Of a stretch of DNA of 64,000 nt, positions 1 through 8,212 are shown one piece after another (position 1 is the stretch's first letter; every line of letters starts with the position of its first letter). Under the pieces are notes generated by a model. It had not been told where the DNA came from. It did no database searches and saw only the letters and a list, made by a program, of their open reading frames with translations. This DNA is from CAZLLE01 sp964560425 (lineage in GTDB: Bacteria; Campylobacterota; Campylobacteria; Campylobacterales; QNZT01). Location of the stretch: positions 10,840 to 74,839 of the forward strand of contig CAZLLE010000072.1 of NCBI GenBank assembly GCA_964560425.1, read 5' to 3'. The position numbers and the translations under genes were made by a program.

Positions 1-1030
1 TAAAGGTCATAAAACTACTTCCACCATAACTAAAAAGAGGCAGTGGAAGACCTACTACAGGGGCATATCCTATGGTCATGGCAATATTTACAGCCATATA
101 AAAGAAAAATAGAAGAGCTAGTGAACTTGCAAAAACTTGTATAAAATAGTCCCCTTTTAGATAAAGAACTATCATCAAAAGATGCAAAATCAAAAGAGCG
201 TAAATAGTAATCAAAACAGCTCCACCAATAAAACCAAATCTTTCAATATGAAAAGCAAAGATAAAATCACTTGTAGCAATAGGTAAAAATTTGAGGTGAG
301 TTTGTGTTGCTTCCTCTTTTGATTTTCCTTTTATACCGCCTGAACCAATAGCGATAATTGATTGATGGACATGGTAGCTTGGCTTTTCTGCCAAAAAGTC
401 ATTAACTCTTTTTTTCTGATAATCATGTAAATTTCCATAAACAAATGGAGCTAAAAGGGCAATTGCTCCAAAAATTGTAAGCCATATTCTATATCTAACA
501 CCTATAATAAAAAGTACACCAAAGCCTACAAAAAGTAGAATCATAGCTGTACCTAAATCTGGTTCTTTAAGAATAAGGACAAATGGAATAAGAATATATA
601 TACTAAGTTTCAAAAACTCTTTCCACTCATACCCTCTTTCAGATTCGGGGGGATTGGTTTTGATAAGGTACGCTAACATTAAAATAAGAGCAGGTTTCAT
701 CAGTTCTGATGGTTGAATTGTAAAATTTATAAAAGGTATCTCTAACCATCTTTGAGCACCCAATTTAGTAACACCAAAAATCTCTACACTCAACAACAAA
801 ATAACATTCAACCAATAGATTAAAGGTATGAGCCATATAAACTTACGAATGGGAAACAGAAAAAAAAGAGTAAATATAATTGCACCTGTGCTAAAATAGA
901 CAATCTGCTTATTAGCTAGCGTAATATATAGCTCATGAACCAAATAGAACGATAACGATATTATAGGAATAATTAGCAGTGGTATAATATAGTCAAAATG
1001 AGCAAAAATACGCCTATCAATTTGAAACAA
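1..1030 (-). CDS. rodA: RodA/MrdB, SEDS-family peptidoglycan polymerase (3' end cut by window edge)
   Basis: Polytopic SEDS protein that polymerises glycan strands with a class B PBP during cell elongation. Translating the complement gives a highly hydrophobic protein. Near the truncated end it carries the SEDS signature, seen as GYAPVVGLPLPLFSYGGSS. I place the start at a TTG (1030-1028), giving MFQIDRRIFAHFDY, with AGG about 9 nt upstream. The frame is open to base 1, so about 343 residues are visible and only the last few tens are missing. It is divergent from the pseudouridine synthase gene with only 11 nt between starts, so the two promoters must overlap the coding regions. RodA beside this rluD/flpA block matches C. 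jejuni gene order. Confidence 0.9.
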   Translation of the reverse strand, partial: MFQIDRRIFAHFDYIIPLLIIPIISLSFYLVHELYITLANKQIVYFSTGAIIFTLFFLFPIRKFIWLIPLIYWLNVILLLSVEIFGVTKLGAQRWLEIPFINFTIQPSELMKPALILMLAYLIKTNPPESERGYEWKEFLKLSIYILIPFVLILKEPDLGTAMILLFVGFGVLFIIGVRYRIWLTIFGAIALLAPFVYGNLHDYQKKRVNDFLAEKPSYHVHQSIIAIGSGGIKGKSKEEATQTHLKFLPIATSDFIFAFHIERFGFIGGAVLITIYALLILHLLMIVLYLKGDYFIQVFASSLALLFFFYMAVNIAMTIGYAPVVGLPLPLFSYGGSSFMTF

Positions 1031-1041
1031 AACTTTACCTT

Positions 1042-2016
1042 ATGGATATATTTATGAAAATTATAGCACAAAAAGTAGACCGACTTGACAAAACTTTACA
1101 AAAAGAGATAAATCAACCTCGTAATCAAGTTGAAAACTTTATTAAAATGCATGGTGTCAAAGTAAATGAAAAGCTTATTAAAAAGAGTGGTTACAAACTC
1201 AAAATTGGAGATACTATAGAGTACATTCCAATTAAAGTAGAGGAGCAAAGAGAGTCAATAAAAGATGTAGATTTTGATATTGAGATCATATATGAAGATG
1301 ATGATCTTATGGTTCTTAATAAACCACCATTTTTAGTTGTTCACCCTGCCCCAAGCGTCAAGGAGCCTACTCTTGTAGATTGGCTCAAACAAAAAGGGAT
1401 CTCATTATCTACCATTAGTGGGGAGGAGAGAAATGGGATTGTTCATAGAATAGATAAAGAGACAAGTGGAGCTATACTAATTGCAAAAAATAATAAAGCA
1501 CATCAAGCACTATCAAAACAGCTAGAAGATAGAAGCATGGGAAGATACTATCTTGCACTTATTGATATTCCACTCAAAGAGAATATTATAATTGAAAAAC
1601 CGATAGGAAGAGATCCAAATAATCGAATTAAAATGGCTATAGTAAATGATGGCAGAGAGGCAAAAAGTGCATTTATTAAACTCGCCACATCTGAAAGTAA
1701 ACATTATGAGCTAATAGGGGCAAAACTATTTACTGGTCGTACACACCAAATTAGAGTGCATCTAAAAAAACTATCTCGCCATATTTTAGGTGATACTATA
1801 TATGGATTTAAGAGCAAAAAAGGTAAAATTGAAAGAGTAATGCTTCATGCAAGGTTAATATATTTTATCCATCCAACCACTGGGGAAAAAATAGTTAAAG
1901 AGGCTCCTCTGTTTGAAGACTTTAACAATATTTTAAAAGATGCATTTTTAGAGGAAAAAATTAATGAGACTGTTCAATCTACTTATATCATCAATAGTTT
2001 TAGGCACGCTTTTTAG
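1042..2016 (+). CDS. rluD: RluA/RluD-family 23S rRNA pseudouridine synthase
   Basis: Isomerises specific uridines in rRNA to pseudouridine. Residues about 20-75 look like an S4 RNA-binding domain. The catalytic domain follows, with GIVHRIDKETSGAILIAKN holding the catalytic Asp of the HRxDxxTSG motif, and later TGRTHQIRVHL, another family hallmark. At 324 aa the length is normal. The start could be ATG 1042 or ATG 1054 (MKIIAQKVDRL); neither has a good Shine-Dalgarno. The next gene starts 53 nt inside its 3' end, indicating co-transcription. RluD versus another RluA-family member (RluC, RluA) cannot be settled from sequence alone. Confidence 0.9.
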   Translation: MDIFMKIIAQKVDRLDKTLQKEINQPRNQVENFIKMHGVKVNEKLIKKSGYKLKIGDTIEYIPIKVEEQRESIKDVDFDIEIIYEDDDLMVLNKPPFLVVHPAPSVKEPTLVDWLKQKGISLSTISGEERNGIVHRIDKETSGAILIAKNNKAHQALSKQLEDRSMGRYYLALIDIPLKENIIIEKPIGRDPNNRIKMAIVNDGREAKSAFIKLATSESKHYELIGAKLFTGRTHQIRVHLKKLSRHILGDTIYGFKSKKGKIERVMLHARLIYFIHPTTGEKIVKEAPLFEDFNNILKDAFLEEKINETVQSTYIINSFRHAF

Positions 2017-3256
2017 TGGCTGTAGTAATAAAAATATAGAAATTCCTAGCTTCTCTATTCCCGCTCTTAATGTGACTCAAAAAAAACTAGATAGGTCATT
2101 ACCGTTCGTTAAACAGATTAAAGCAACTTCAACACTCTCCAAAGTCCTATTGGAGTGGAAACCTATTAGGGATCGTAGAATTGCAGGATATAGAATTTTT
2201 AGAAATAATAGAGATGGTAATTTTAGATTAATAAAAACAATTAATGATCCATTTGTATCACACTACACAGACAAAAATTTAAATCAAAGTATTTATTATA
2301 AATATCTAATTTCAGCCTATACAAAAGATGGGCGTGTTTCAGAAGCAAAACAGATAAAAATAAAAAAGACACATGACAAAATAAAAGCACTATCAGAGGT
2401 ACATGCTGTTTCAAATCTTCCAAGTCGTATTAAACTTTTATGGAAAGTTCCTAAAGATTATCGCATAGATGGATATATTATACAAAGAAGATGGAAACAG
2501 GAACCAGCTTGGAAAACTATTACCCAACTCAAAGATAGGCTAAATGTGGAGTATATAGACAAAGATATTATTGATGGTATCAGATATCAATATCGAATCT
2601 TAGCAACAACAAAAGAGGGTGCATTCTCTTATCCAAGCAGAAGTGTTGAGGCAAATTCAAAAAGATTACCAAAAGAGGTAAGCGGAATTATGGCAACAGA
2701 TAATCAACCAAAAAAAGTTCAGATTATTTGGAAAGAGTCAAGAGATAGGGATATTATGTATTATAAAATTTATGCAAGTTCATTTGCTGATGGACTCTTT
2801 TCAATGATTGCAAAAACACGCTCAACTCACTATACAGATCAATTTGACAGAGATGGAGAAGTTAGATATTATAAAATTACGGCTGTTGATAAAGATGGAC
2901 TAGAGTCAAAAAAACAGACCACACCAATCAGAGGTTCAACCCTTAAGCACCTAAAAGCTCCTGTAATATTGGGATATAAGGGTGAGAATGGTGTAATTAC
3001 TCTAAAGTGGAAAAATATGGATAAAAGAACTAAATCATACACAATATATAAAAAATATTGGGATAAATGGAGATTTAAACAACAAAAAATTGTTGGTTTC
3101 GGAACTGAAACTTTTGTAGATAAGAGAATTAAAATTAATAAAAAATATACCTATTATGTTGTTGCTGTAGATGAATATAAAATTGAGTCAAGACCATCAG
3201 AGAAAATAACGGTCATTGTAAACTCAAGTCCAAAACCTGAAAATAGTTGGTTTTAG
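1964..3256 (+). CDS. Fibronectin type III repeat lipoprotein (FlpA-like)
   Basis: The N-terminus is a lipoprotein signal, with a hydrophobic stretch ending LGTLFSGC and lipobox Cys at about residue 20. The rest divides into four FN3-like repeats of 85-95 residues, near 48-132, 145-232, 240-325 and 332-420. Each has the pattern W-x-x-x-x-D-x-R-I-x-x-Y-x-I (for example LLEWKPIRDRRIAGYRIFR) and a later YxY/YYK strand. A Shine-Dalgarno GAGGAAAA lies just before ATG 1964, inside rluD. Position between rluD and trmB matches C. jejuni Cj1279c, the fibronectin adhesin FlpA. In a free-living relative the ligand is unknown; an envelope or cell-division role is equally possible given the ftsEX neighbours. 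Confidence 0.8.
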   Translation: MRLFNLLISSIVLGTLFSGCSNKNIEIPSFSIPALNVTQKKLDRSLPFVKQIKATSTLSKVLLEWKPIRDRRIAGYRIFRNNRDGNFRLIKTINDPFVSHYTDKNLNQSIYYKYLISAYTKDGRVSEAKQIKIKKTHDKIKALSEVHAVSNLPSRIKLLWKVPKDYRIDGYIIQRRWKQEPAWKTITQLKDRLNVEYIDKDIIDGIRYQYRILATTKEGAFSYPSRSVEANSKRLPKEVSGIMATDNQPKKVQIIWKESRDRDIMYYKIYASSFADGLFSMIAKTRSTHYTDQFDRDGEVRYYKITAVDKDGLESKKQTTPIRGSTLKHLKAPVILGYKGENGVITLKWKNMDKRTKSYTIYKKYWDKWRFKQQKIVGFGTETFVDKRIKINKKYTYYVVAVDEYKIESRPSEKITVIVNSSPKPENSWF

Positions 3257-3257
3257 T

Positions 3258-4433
3258 ATGCCAAATATTCAAACATCGAAACTCAATTATCTACCTATGC
3301 CTCAAAAACATGGTGAATATATATTTAAAAGTATAGCTAGAAGCAGACAAGGCAATGAAGATTTTATATTAACTGAATATAAGGGGCAAGAATTTTTATT
3401 GAGAGTAATTTATCGTAAAAAAAACATACTTATTAAAGGTGACAAATTAACAAAAGTATCACCAATATCTATAGTAAAAAACGCACTTAAAAGCTTTCAT
3501 ACTCTACATAATTTAGAACTAAGTTTTTCTAATATTGGAGGAAGGGAGTATGATGAACATTTCAAAAATAGTGATAAATATCTAAAAGATATGGCATATT
3601 TTATGAATGACTTCCAAACAGACAAAGAGATCTGGGTAGAGGTAGGGTTTGGTAGTGGAAGACATCTACTTCACCAAGCAAAAGAGAATCCAAATACTCA
3701 ATTTATAGCTATAGAGATACATAGACCATCAATAGAGCAAGTAATAGCACAATGTAAAATACAGAACTTGGAGAATATTTTAATTATCAATTTTGATGCA
3801 AGAATATTTTTGGAACTATTAGAGTCAAATAGTGTAGGTAAAATTTTTGTACATTTTCCGATCCCTTGGGATAAAAAACCTCATCGAAGAGTTATCTCTC
3901 ACCCTTTTATAGAGGAGTCTATTAGAGTATTAAAACCAAATGGTCAACTAGAGCTAAGAACAGATAGTGAAAACTATTATGCCTACTCTTATGATACTTT
4001 TATTTCACTCAATCAATGTGATCTTCATATACGCAAAAATCAAGAGATAGCCATTAGTAGTAAATATGAAGATAGATGGAAAAAGATGGAAAAAAATATT
4101 TATGATATTACACTCATTAATCACCAAAAATCAGAGCCAAAAGAGATACTTCAAAATCTATACTTTACACAAAATATAGATTTTGAAAATCTAAAAAAGA
4201 GATTTCATAATCATACAATTAAAGGTGATGATTTTTTTGTACATTTTGAGGATCTTTATGAGATAGACTCCAAATCTGGTCTATTAAAATTATCTTTTGG
4301 ATCTTTTGAAAAAAGTGAACATAAGTATGTTATAATCACCAATAATGAAGCTAAATATTTTCCAGATGAAACACTACCAATCAAACAAAATATAAAATCA
4401 CATAAAAAAATAGAAGAGTTCTTATATGTCTAA
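3258..4433 (+). CDS. trmB: tRNA (guanine-N7-)-methyltransferase TrmB, long Campylobacterota form
   Basis: Methylates G46 in the tRNA variable loop using SAM. The methyltransferase core lies in the middle third: the SAM loop is seen as WVEVGFGSGRHLLHQAKENP and the family motif HFPIPWDKKPHRRV follows. At 391 aa it is much longer than the E. coli enzyme (about 240 aa). There are about 110 extra N-terminal residues and about 100 extra C-terminal residues of unknown role; long forms are usual in this phylum. It starts 1 nt after the FN3 lipoprotein gene and overlaps ftsE by 8 nt, so it is translationally coupled in the operon. Confidence 0.88.
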   Translation: MPNIQTSKLNYLPMPQKHGEYIFKSIARSRQGNEDFILTEYKGQEFLLRVIYRKKNILIKGDKLTKVSPISIVKNALKSFHTLHNLELSFSNIGGREYDEHFKNSDKYLKDMAYFMNDFQTDKEIWVEVGFGSGRHLLHQAKENPNTQFIAIEIHRPSIEQVIAQCKIQNLENILIINFDARIFLELLESNSVGKIFVHFPIPWDKKPHRRVISHPFIEESIRVLKPNGQLELRTDSENYYAYSYDTFISLNQCDLHIRKNQEIAISSKYEDRWKKMEKNIYDITLINHQKSEPKEILQNLYFTQNIDFENLKKRFHNHTIKGDDFFVHFEDLYEIDSKSGLLKLSFGSFEKSEHKYVIITNNEAKYFPDETLPIKQNIKSHKKIEEFLYV

Positions 4434-5097
4434 TATCATTGAAGCTAGAAACCTATCCCTCTCTTATGATAAAAAAGAGTTAGTAATTAAAGATGCCAAT
4501 TTTTCAGTAAAAGCAAAAGACTTTGTCTTTATAACTGGTAAAAGTGGTAGTGGAAAATCAACTTTTATTAAATCTCTATATGGAGAGTTACATGTTCATA
4601 GTGGATCTCTCAATGTATGTGGATTTGATCTCAGAGATGTTAATACTCAAAAGGTAAATCTTTTGAGAAAACATACTGGAGTTATTTTTCAAGATTATAA
4701 ACTAATAAATGAGTGGAATGTAGAGAAAAATGTAATGCTTCCTCTTATGATAGCAGGCTACTCCAAACAGGTGTGCAAAATTCAGGCACATAAATTGCTT
4801 AAACATGTAAAACTATCTCATAAAGCGGAAAAATTCCCATTGGAACTAAGTGGTGGAGAGCAACAAAGAGTTGCTATGGCGAGAGCTTTAGCACATAATC
4901 CTATATTAATAATTGCTGATGAGCCTACTGGTAACTTAGATGACTATTCAAGTCAAGTAATATGGAATCTGCTAAAAAGTGTAAGACAACATATAGGAAG
5001 TACTATTTTGATAGCAACACATAGGATACCAAAAACATTAGGTATGGACTATAAACAGTATTTTTTACAAGATGGAGCTATTCATGAAGTCTCTTAA
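4426..5097 (+). CDS. ftsE: FtsE, cell-division ABC transporter ATPase
   Basis: ATPase partner of FtsX; in known systems the complex works at the septum to control peptidoglycan hydrolases rather than to transport. At 223 aa it has Walker A GKSGSGKST (about residues 38-46), Q-loop FQDYKL, signature LSGGEQQRVAMARA, Walker B ILIIADEPTGNLD and the H-loop His in IATHR. The start overlaps trmB, and the stop lies 14 nt inside ftsX. The downstream EnvC-like gene and amidase support FtsE over a LolD-type transporter, which has similar sequence. Confidence 0.88.
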   Translation: MSNIIEARNLSLSYDKKELVIKDANFSVKAKDFVFITGKSGSGKSTFIKSLYGELHVHSGSLNVCGFDLRDVNTQKVNLLRKHTGVIFQDYKLINEWNVEKNVMLPLMIAGYSKQVCKIQAHKLLKHVKLSHKAEKFPLELSGGEQQRVAMARALAHNPILIIADEPTGNLDDYSSQVIWNLLKSVRQHIGSTILIATHRIPKTLGMDYKQYFLQDGAIHEVS

Positions 5098-5893
5098 AAA
5101 TCATATATCTTTTTTAATTCCTCTATTTACGCTACTTTTTAGTATACAATTTTCAACAATGTTAAGCCGTGGTATAGTCAACTATGAATCAAAATTGGCA
5201 GGAGAGTATACAATAGTTGTTGTATCATCTTCAATTATTGACCGTGAAGCTATTGCTCAAATAGTACCATCAATTGATACAATCAAAGAGGTCAACAAAG
5301 ATAAATATATAGACAAATTAAAAGACAACATGAGTCAATCAGATATAGTATATCTTCGTGCTACACTTCCCAAGTTTTACTCAATTAAATTAAAACATCT
5401 ACCAACAACTGATAAATTACAAGAGATATCAACAGCTCTTAAAGAGTATCCAAAAGTACAAAAGGTAGAGACATTTAAAGCTACATTTAATAAGCTACAC
5501 CAATTTTTAAGACTAGCCAAAAGTGCATCAATCATTTTTACAGTTTTTATCTCAATTATCAGTTTTCTTCTAATCATGAAGCAAATGGAGATTTGGACAC
5601 TTCAGCACAAAAAAAGAATGTATATAATGGGACTATTTGGAGCTCCTTACTGGATGAAAAGTGCATCATTATATAAATCTGTTGTATTAGATGCTATTAT
5701 TGCAGCTATAGCTGTTGGTTTTATGTTTTTAAATATCCAATATTTTGTCGATTTAGCTTCAATAAGAGATGATTTGGGGATAGATTTGAGTAATTTTCAC
5801 TTTTTTGTAGATACATTTAAGCTTACACTTATCAGCCTTGCACTATCTATTATATCTGTAACCTTTACACTAATAAGACAAGATAATTCATGA
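5084..5893 (+). CDS. ftsX: FtsX-like permease subunit
   Basis: Membrane partner of FtsE. One membrane segment lies near the N-terminus (ISFLIPLFTLLFSIQF), followed by a periplasmic loop of about 120 residues, then three C-terminal segments (SIIFTVFISIISFLLIM, VVLDAIIAAIAVGFMFL, LTLISLALSIISVTFTL), the FtsX layout. I prefer ATG 5084 because GGAG sits 6 nt before it; an in-frame ATG at 5072 has no ribosome-binding site. The 3' end overlaps the next gene by 4 nt (ATGA). At 269 aa it is a little shorter than E. coli FtsX. Sequence conservation in this family is low, so context carries much of the call. Confidence 0.82.
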   Translation: MKSLKNHISFLIPLFTLLFSIQFSTMLSRGIVNYESKLAGEYTIVVVSSSIIDREAIAQIVPSIDTIKEVNKDKYIDKLKDNMSQSDIVYLRATLPKFYSIKLKHLPTTDKLQEISTALKEYPKVQKVETFKATFNKLHQFLRLAKSASIIFTVFISIISFLLIMKQMEIWTLQHKKRMYIMGLFGAPYWMKSASLYKSVVLDAIIAAIAVGFMFLNIQYFVDLASIRDDLGIDLSNFHFFVDTFKLTLISLALSIISVTFTLIRQDNS

Positions 5894-7167
5894 AAAAAAG
5901 TTTTTTACTAGTTTTTTATATACTATTTTTGGCTAGTTTTTTGGGAGCAAATATAGAGAGTCGTATATCATCTAAAGAGAGTGCCTTAAATCAAGTAAAA
6001 TCTAAAAAAAAGGTACTCTCAAGAGAGCTAGAAAATATAGCAAATGAGATTAAACGAGAAAATAGAAAAGTCAAGCAGATTGAATCTGATATTAAAGTTT
6101 GTAAAAGTAAAATTAGTAGACAACAAAAGAAAACTACAATAAAAACAGGTGAGCTTAATAAAATTGAAGTACTTTATAAAAAACTAACAAAAAGAGAAAA
6201 AAAAGTTAGTAAAAAAGTAATTAATATCTTATCAAAAGAGCTTTCTATTCAAATGCTTCTTTATGGATCATTAGAAGAGGACTCTAAAACAACATCTTTA
6301 GCATCTATTGAGACTGATTTGGATGCTATTGTTCTTAGCGAAATTTTGAAAAGCTATAATAAACTACTAAAAGATAAATTCCATCAAACAAAAATTAGAT
6401 ATATTAAACTAAATAAAAATATTGACCTTATAAAGAGTGAGCTAAGTAAAATATCCGTAAGAATTGATAATCTTAAAGATCAACAAAAAAAGCTACAATC
6501 ACTTAGAAAACTAGAGACCAAAACAATCTCAAAACTAAATAGAAAAAGAAGAGATTATATTAAAAAACTCAACCTCATAAAAAAAGAGCAAAATGCTATC
6601 TCAAAGACTTTGCAAAAACTTCATATTACAAAAAAAGAGAAAATTGTTGCTAAAGAGAAAGAGAGAAAAATTAAAGAGAGAGAGAGAGAAGAGAGAGAAA
6701 AAACTGTCATTAAAGAGAGTGGAAAAAATTCACTAAATGTACGACAAATTGGATCATCTTATCAAAAATCAAAAATAGCTAAATATAAAGGTAAAAGGAC
6801 AATATCTCCTCTTAAGAGCTATACTGTTTCACAAAGATTTGGAAACTATACAGATCCAATATACAATATTAAAATTTTTAATGAATCAGTTATCCTAAAA
6901 TCAAAAAAACGAAATTCAAAAGTAAGAAGTGTCTTAGATGGTAAAATTATCTATGCAAATAAAACACCAATGCTTGATAATGTTGTTATTGTCAAACATG
7001 ATAAAAATATTCACACAATATATGCACACCTTTCACAGATTGCTCCATCTATTAAAGCTGGTCAAAATGTCAAAGAGGGATATGTATTAGGAAGGGTTAA
7101 TAAAAACCTAACATTTGAAGTAACACAAAATGAAAAGCACATAAATCCCTTAAAATTAATAAAGTAA
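5890..7167 (+). CDS. envC: EnvC-like coiled-coil protein with degenerate LytM (M23) domain
   Basis: Likely periplasmic activator of septal amidases controlled by FtsEX. A signal peptide (residues 1-20, ending FLGA) is followed by about 250 residues of Lys/Glu-rich coiled coil, then a LytM/M23 fold from about residue 304 (SPLKSYTVSQRFG). Active M23 enzymes have HxxxD as first zinc ligands; here the equivalent stretch reads YNIKIFNES (about 325), lacking both. HTIYAHL (about 375) keeps the later motif. Loss of catalytic residues is the hallmark of EnvC/NlpD-type activators. It follows ftsX with a 4-nt overlap, and an AmiC-type amidase lies 5.5 kb downstream on the same strand. Confidence 0.82.
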   Translation: MKKSFLLVFYILFLASFLGANIESRISSKESALNQVKSKKKVLSRELENIANEIKRENRKVKQIESDIKVCKSKISRQQKKTTIKTGELNKIEVLYKKLTKREKKVSKKVINILSKELSIQMLLYGSLEEDSKTTSLASIETDLDAIVLSEILKSYNKLLKDKFHQTKIRYIKLNKNIDLIKSELSKISVRIDNLKDQQKKLQSLRKLETKTISKLNRKRRDYIKKLNLIKKEQNAISKTLQKLHITKKEKIVAKEKERKIKEREREEREKTVIKESGKNSLNVRQIGSSYQKSKIAKYKGKRTISPLKSYTVSQRFGNYTDPIYNIKIFNESVILKSKKRNSKVRSVLDGKIIYANKTPMLDNVVIVKHDKNIHTIYAHLSQIAPSIKAGQNVKEGYVLGRVNKNLTFEVTQNEKHINPLKLIK

Positions 7168-7243
7168 AAATAATAGTCAATTATTTTGCTAGAACATAGG
7201 AACTTTCAGTACAATAGGCAAACTATTTTTTGGAGGGTTAATT

Positions 7244-7954
7244 TTGAAACGAAGAGTGCTTGTAAAATTTTCTGGTGAGGCATTAGCGGGAGATGAAGGT
7301 TTTGGAATTGATACAAAAATCTTGCAATATATCGCAGAAGAGATCAAAGAACTTTTAGCAAATGATATTGAAGTAGGAATTGTTGTTGGCGGTGGTAATA
7401 TTATCAGAGGTGTAAGTGCAGCAAAAGATGGAATTATCAAGAGAACTAGTGGTGATTACATGGGAATGTTGGGTACTGTTATTAATGCGGTTGCTTTGCA
7501 AGAGGCATTAGAGCATACGGGAGTCTATGCAAGAGTACAAAGTGCTATTAAAATGCAAGCTATATGCGAACCTTTTATTGTAAGAAGAGCAAAAAGACAC
7601 TTAGAAAAAGGGCGTGTTGTTATATTTGCAGCAGGTACAGGAAATCCATTTTTTACTACAGATACAGCAGCAACACTAAGAGCTATTGAGATAGATGCGA
7701 AGATGATTATTAAAGCAACAAAAGTAGATGGTGTATATGACAAAGATCCTAATAAATTTGAAGATGCTGTTAAATATGATAAACTATCATATGAACAAGC
7801 TTTACATGATAGTATTAAAGTAATGGATGACACATCAATAGCTTTAGCAAAAGATAACTCTCTCTCAATCGTCGTATGCGACATGTTTGATAAAGGTAAT
7901 CTTTTAAAAATATTAAATGGTGATCTATCTACATGTTCAATTGTAGAGAAATAA
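7244..7954 (+). CDS. pyrH: UMP kinase
   Basis: Phosphorylates UMP to UDP in pyrimidine nucleotide synthesis; a cytosolic hexamer in known cases. At 236 aa it shows the amino-acid-kinase fold with KFSGEALAGDEGFGID at the N-terminus, VVGGGNIIRG phosphate loop, FFTTDTAATLRAIE and KVDGVYDKDP, all typical PyrH motifs. The start is TTG at 7244 with GGAGGG 7 nt upstream, a strong ribosome-binding site that settles the choice. A 76-nt gap separates it from the envC-like gene, so it may have its own promoter. Confidence 0.96.
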   Translation: MKRRVLVKFSGEALAGDEGFGIDTKILQYIAEEIKELLANDIEVGIVVGGGNIIRGVSAAKDGIIKRTSGDYMGMLGTVINAVALQEALEHTGVYARVQSAIKMQAICEPFIVRRAKRHLEKGRVVIFAAGTGNPFFTTDTAATLRAIEIDAKMIIKATKVDGVYDKDPNKFEDAVKYDKLSYEQALHDSIKVMDDTSIALAKDNSLSIVVCDMFDKGNLLKILNGDLSTCSIVEK

Positions 7955-7991
7955 AATATACAATTTATCGTATTAGTTAGAAAGGAATAAA

Positions 7992-8204
7992 ATGAGATTA
8001 GAAAAAGTAATTCACAAAGCATTAGAAAATGCAAGAGATGATAGTTATATACTATCTTTGATGGTTTCACAAAGAGCACATCAATTAGCAGAGGGCATGG
8101 AGCCACTACTAAAAGTGGATAAAAATAAAATGAAATTGACAGATATAGCACTACTAGAGATTGCGGAAGGTCTTGTCACAATAGATGAAATTATAGAGCC
8201 CTAA
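7992..8204 (+). CDS. rpoZ: RNA polymerase omega subunit
   Basis: Small (70 aa) subunit that helps assemble RNA polymerase by chaperoning beta prime. It begins MRLEKVIHKALENARDDSY and has the conserved SQRAHQLAEG segment, which corresponds to the omega core (VxxRARQL in E. coli). GAAAGGAATAAA precedes ATG 7992. It lies between pyrH and spoT, the arrangement known in C. jejuni and related genomes. Confidence 0.9.
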   Translation: MRLEKVIHKALENARDDSYILSLMVSQRAHQLAEGMEPLLKVDKNKMKLTDIALLEIAEGLVTIDEIIEP

Positions 8205-8212
8205 AAGTATCA

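Noticed and set aside
7525..8151. 208-residue open frame antisense to pyrH and rpoZ
   Set aside because: It exactly shadows two strongly supported genes and has no ribosome-binding site or family features.
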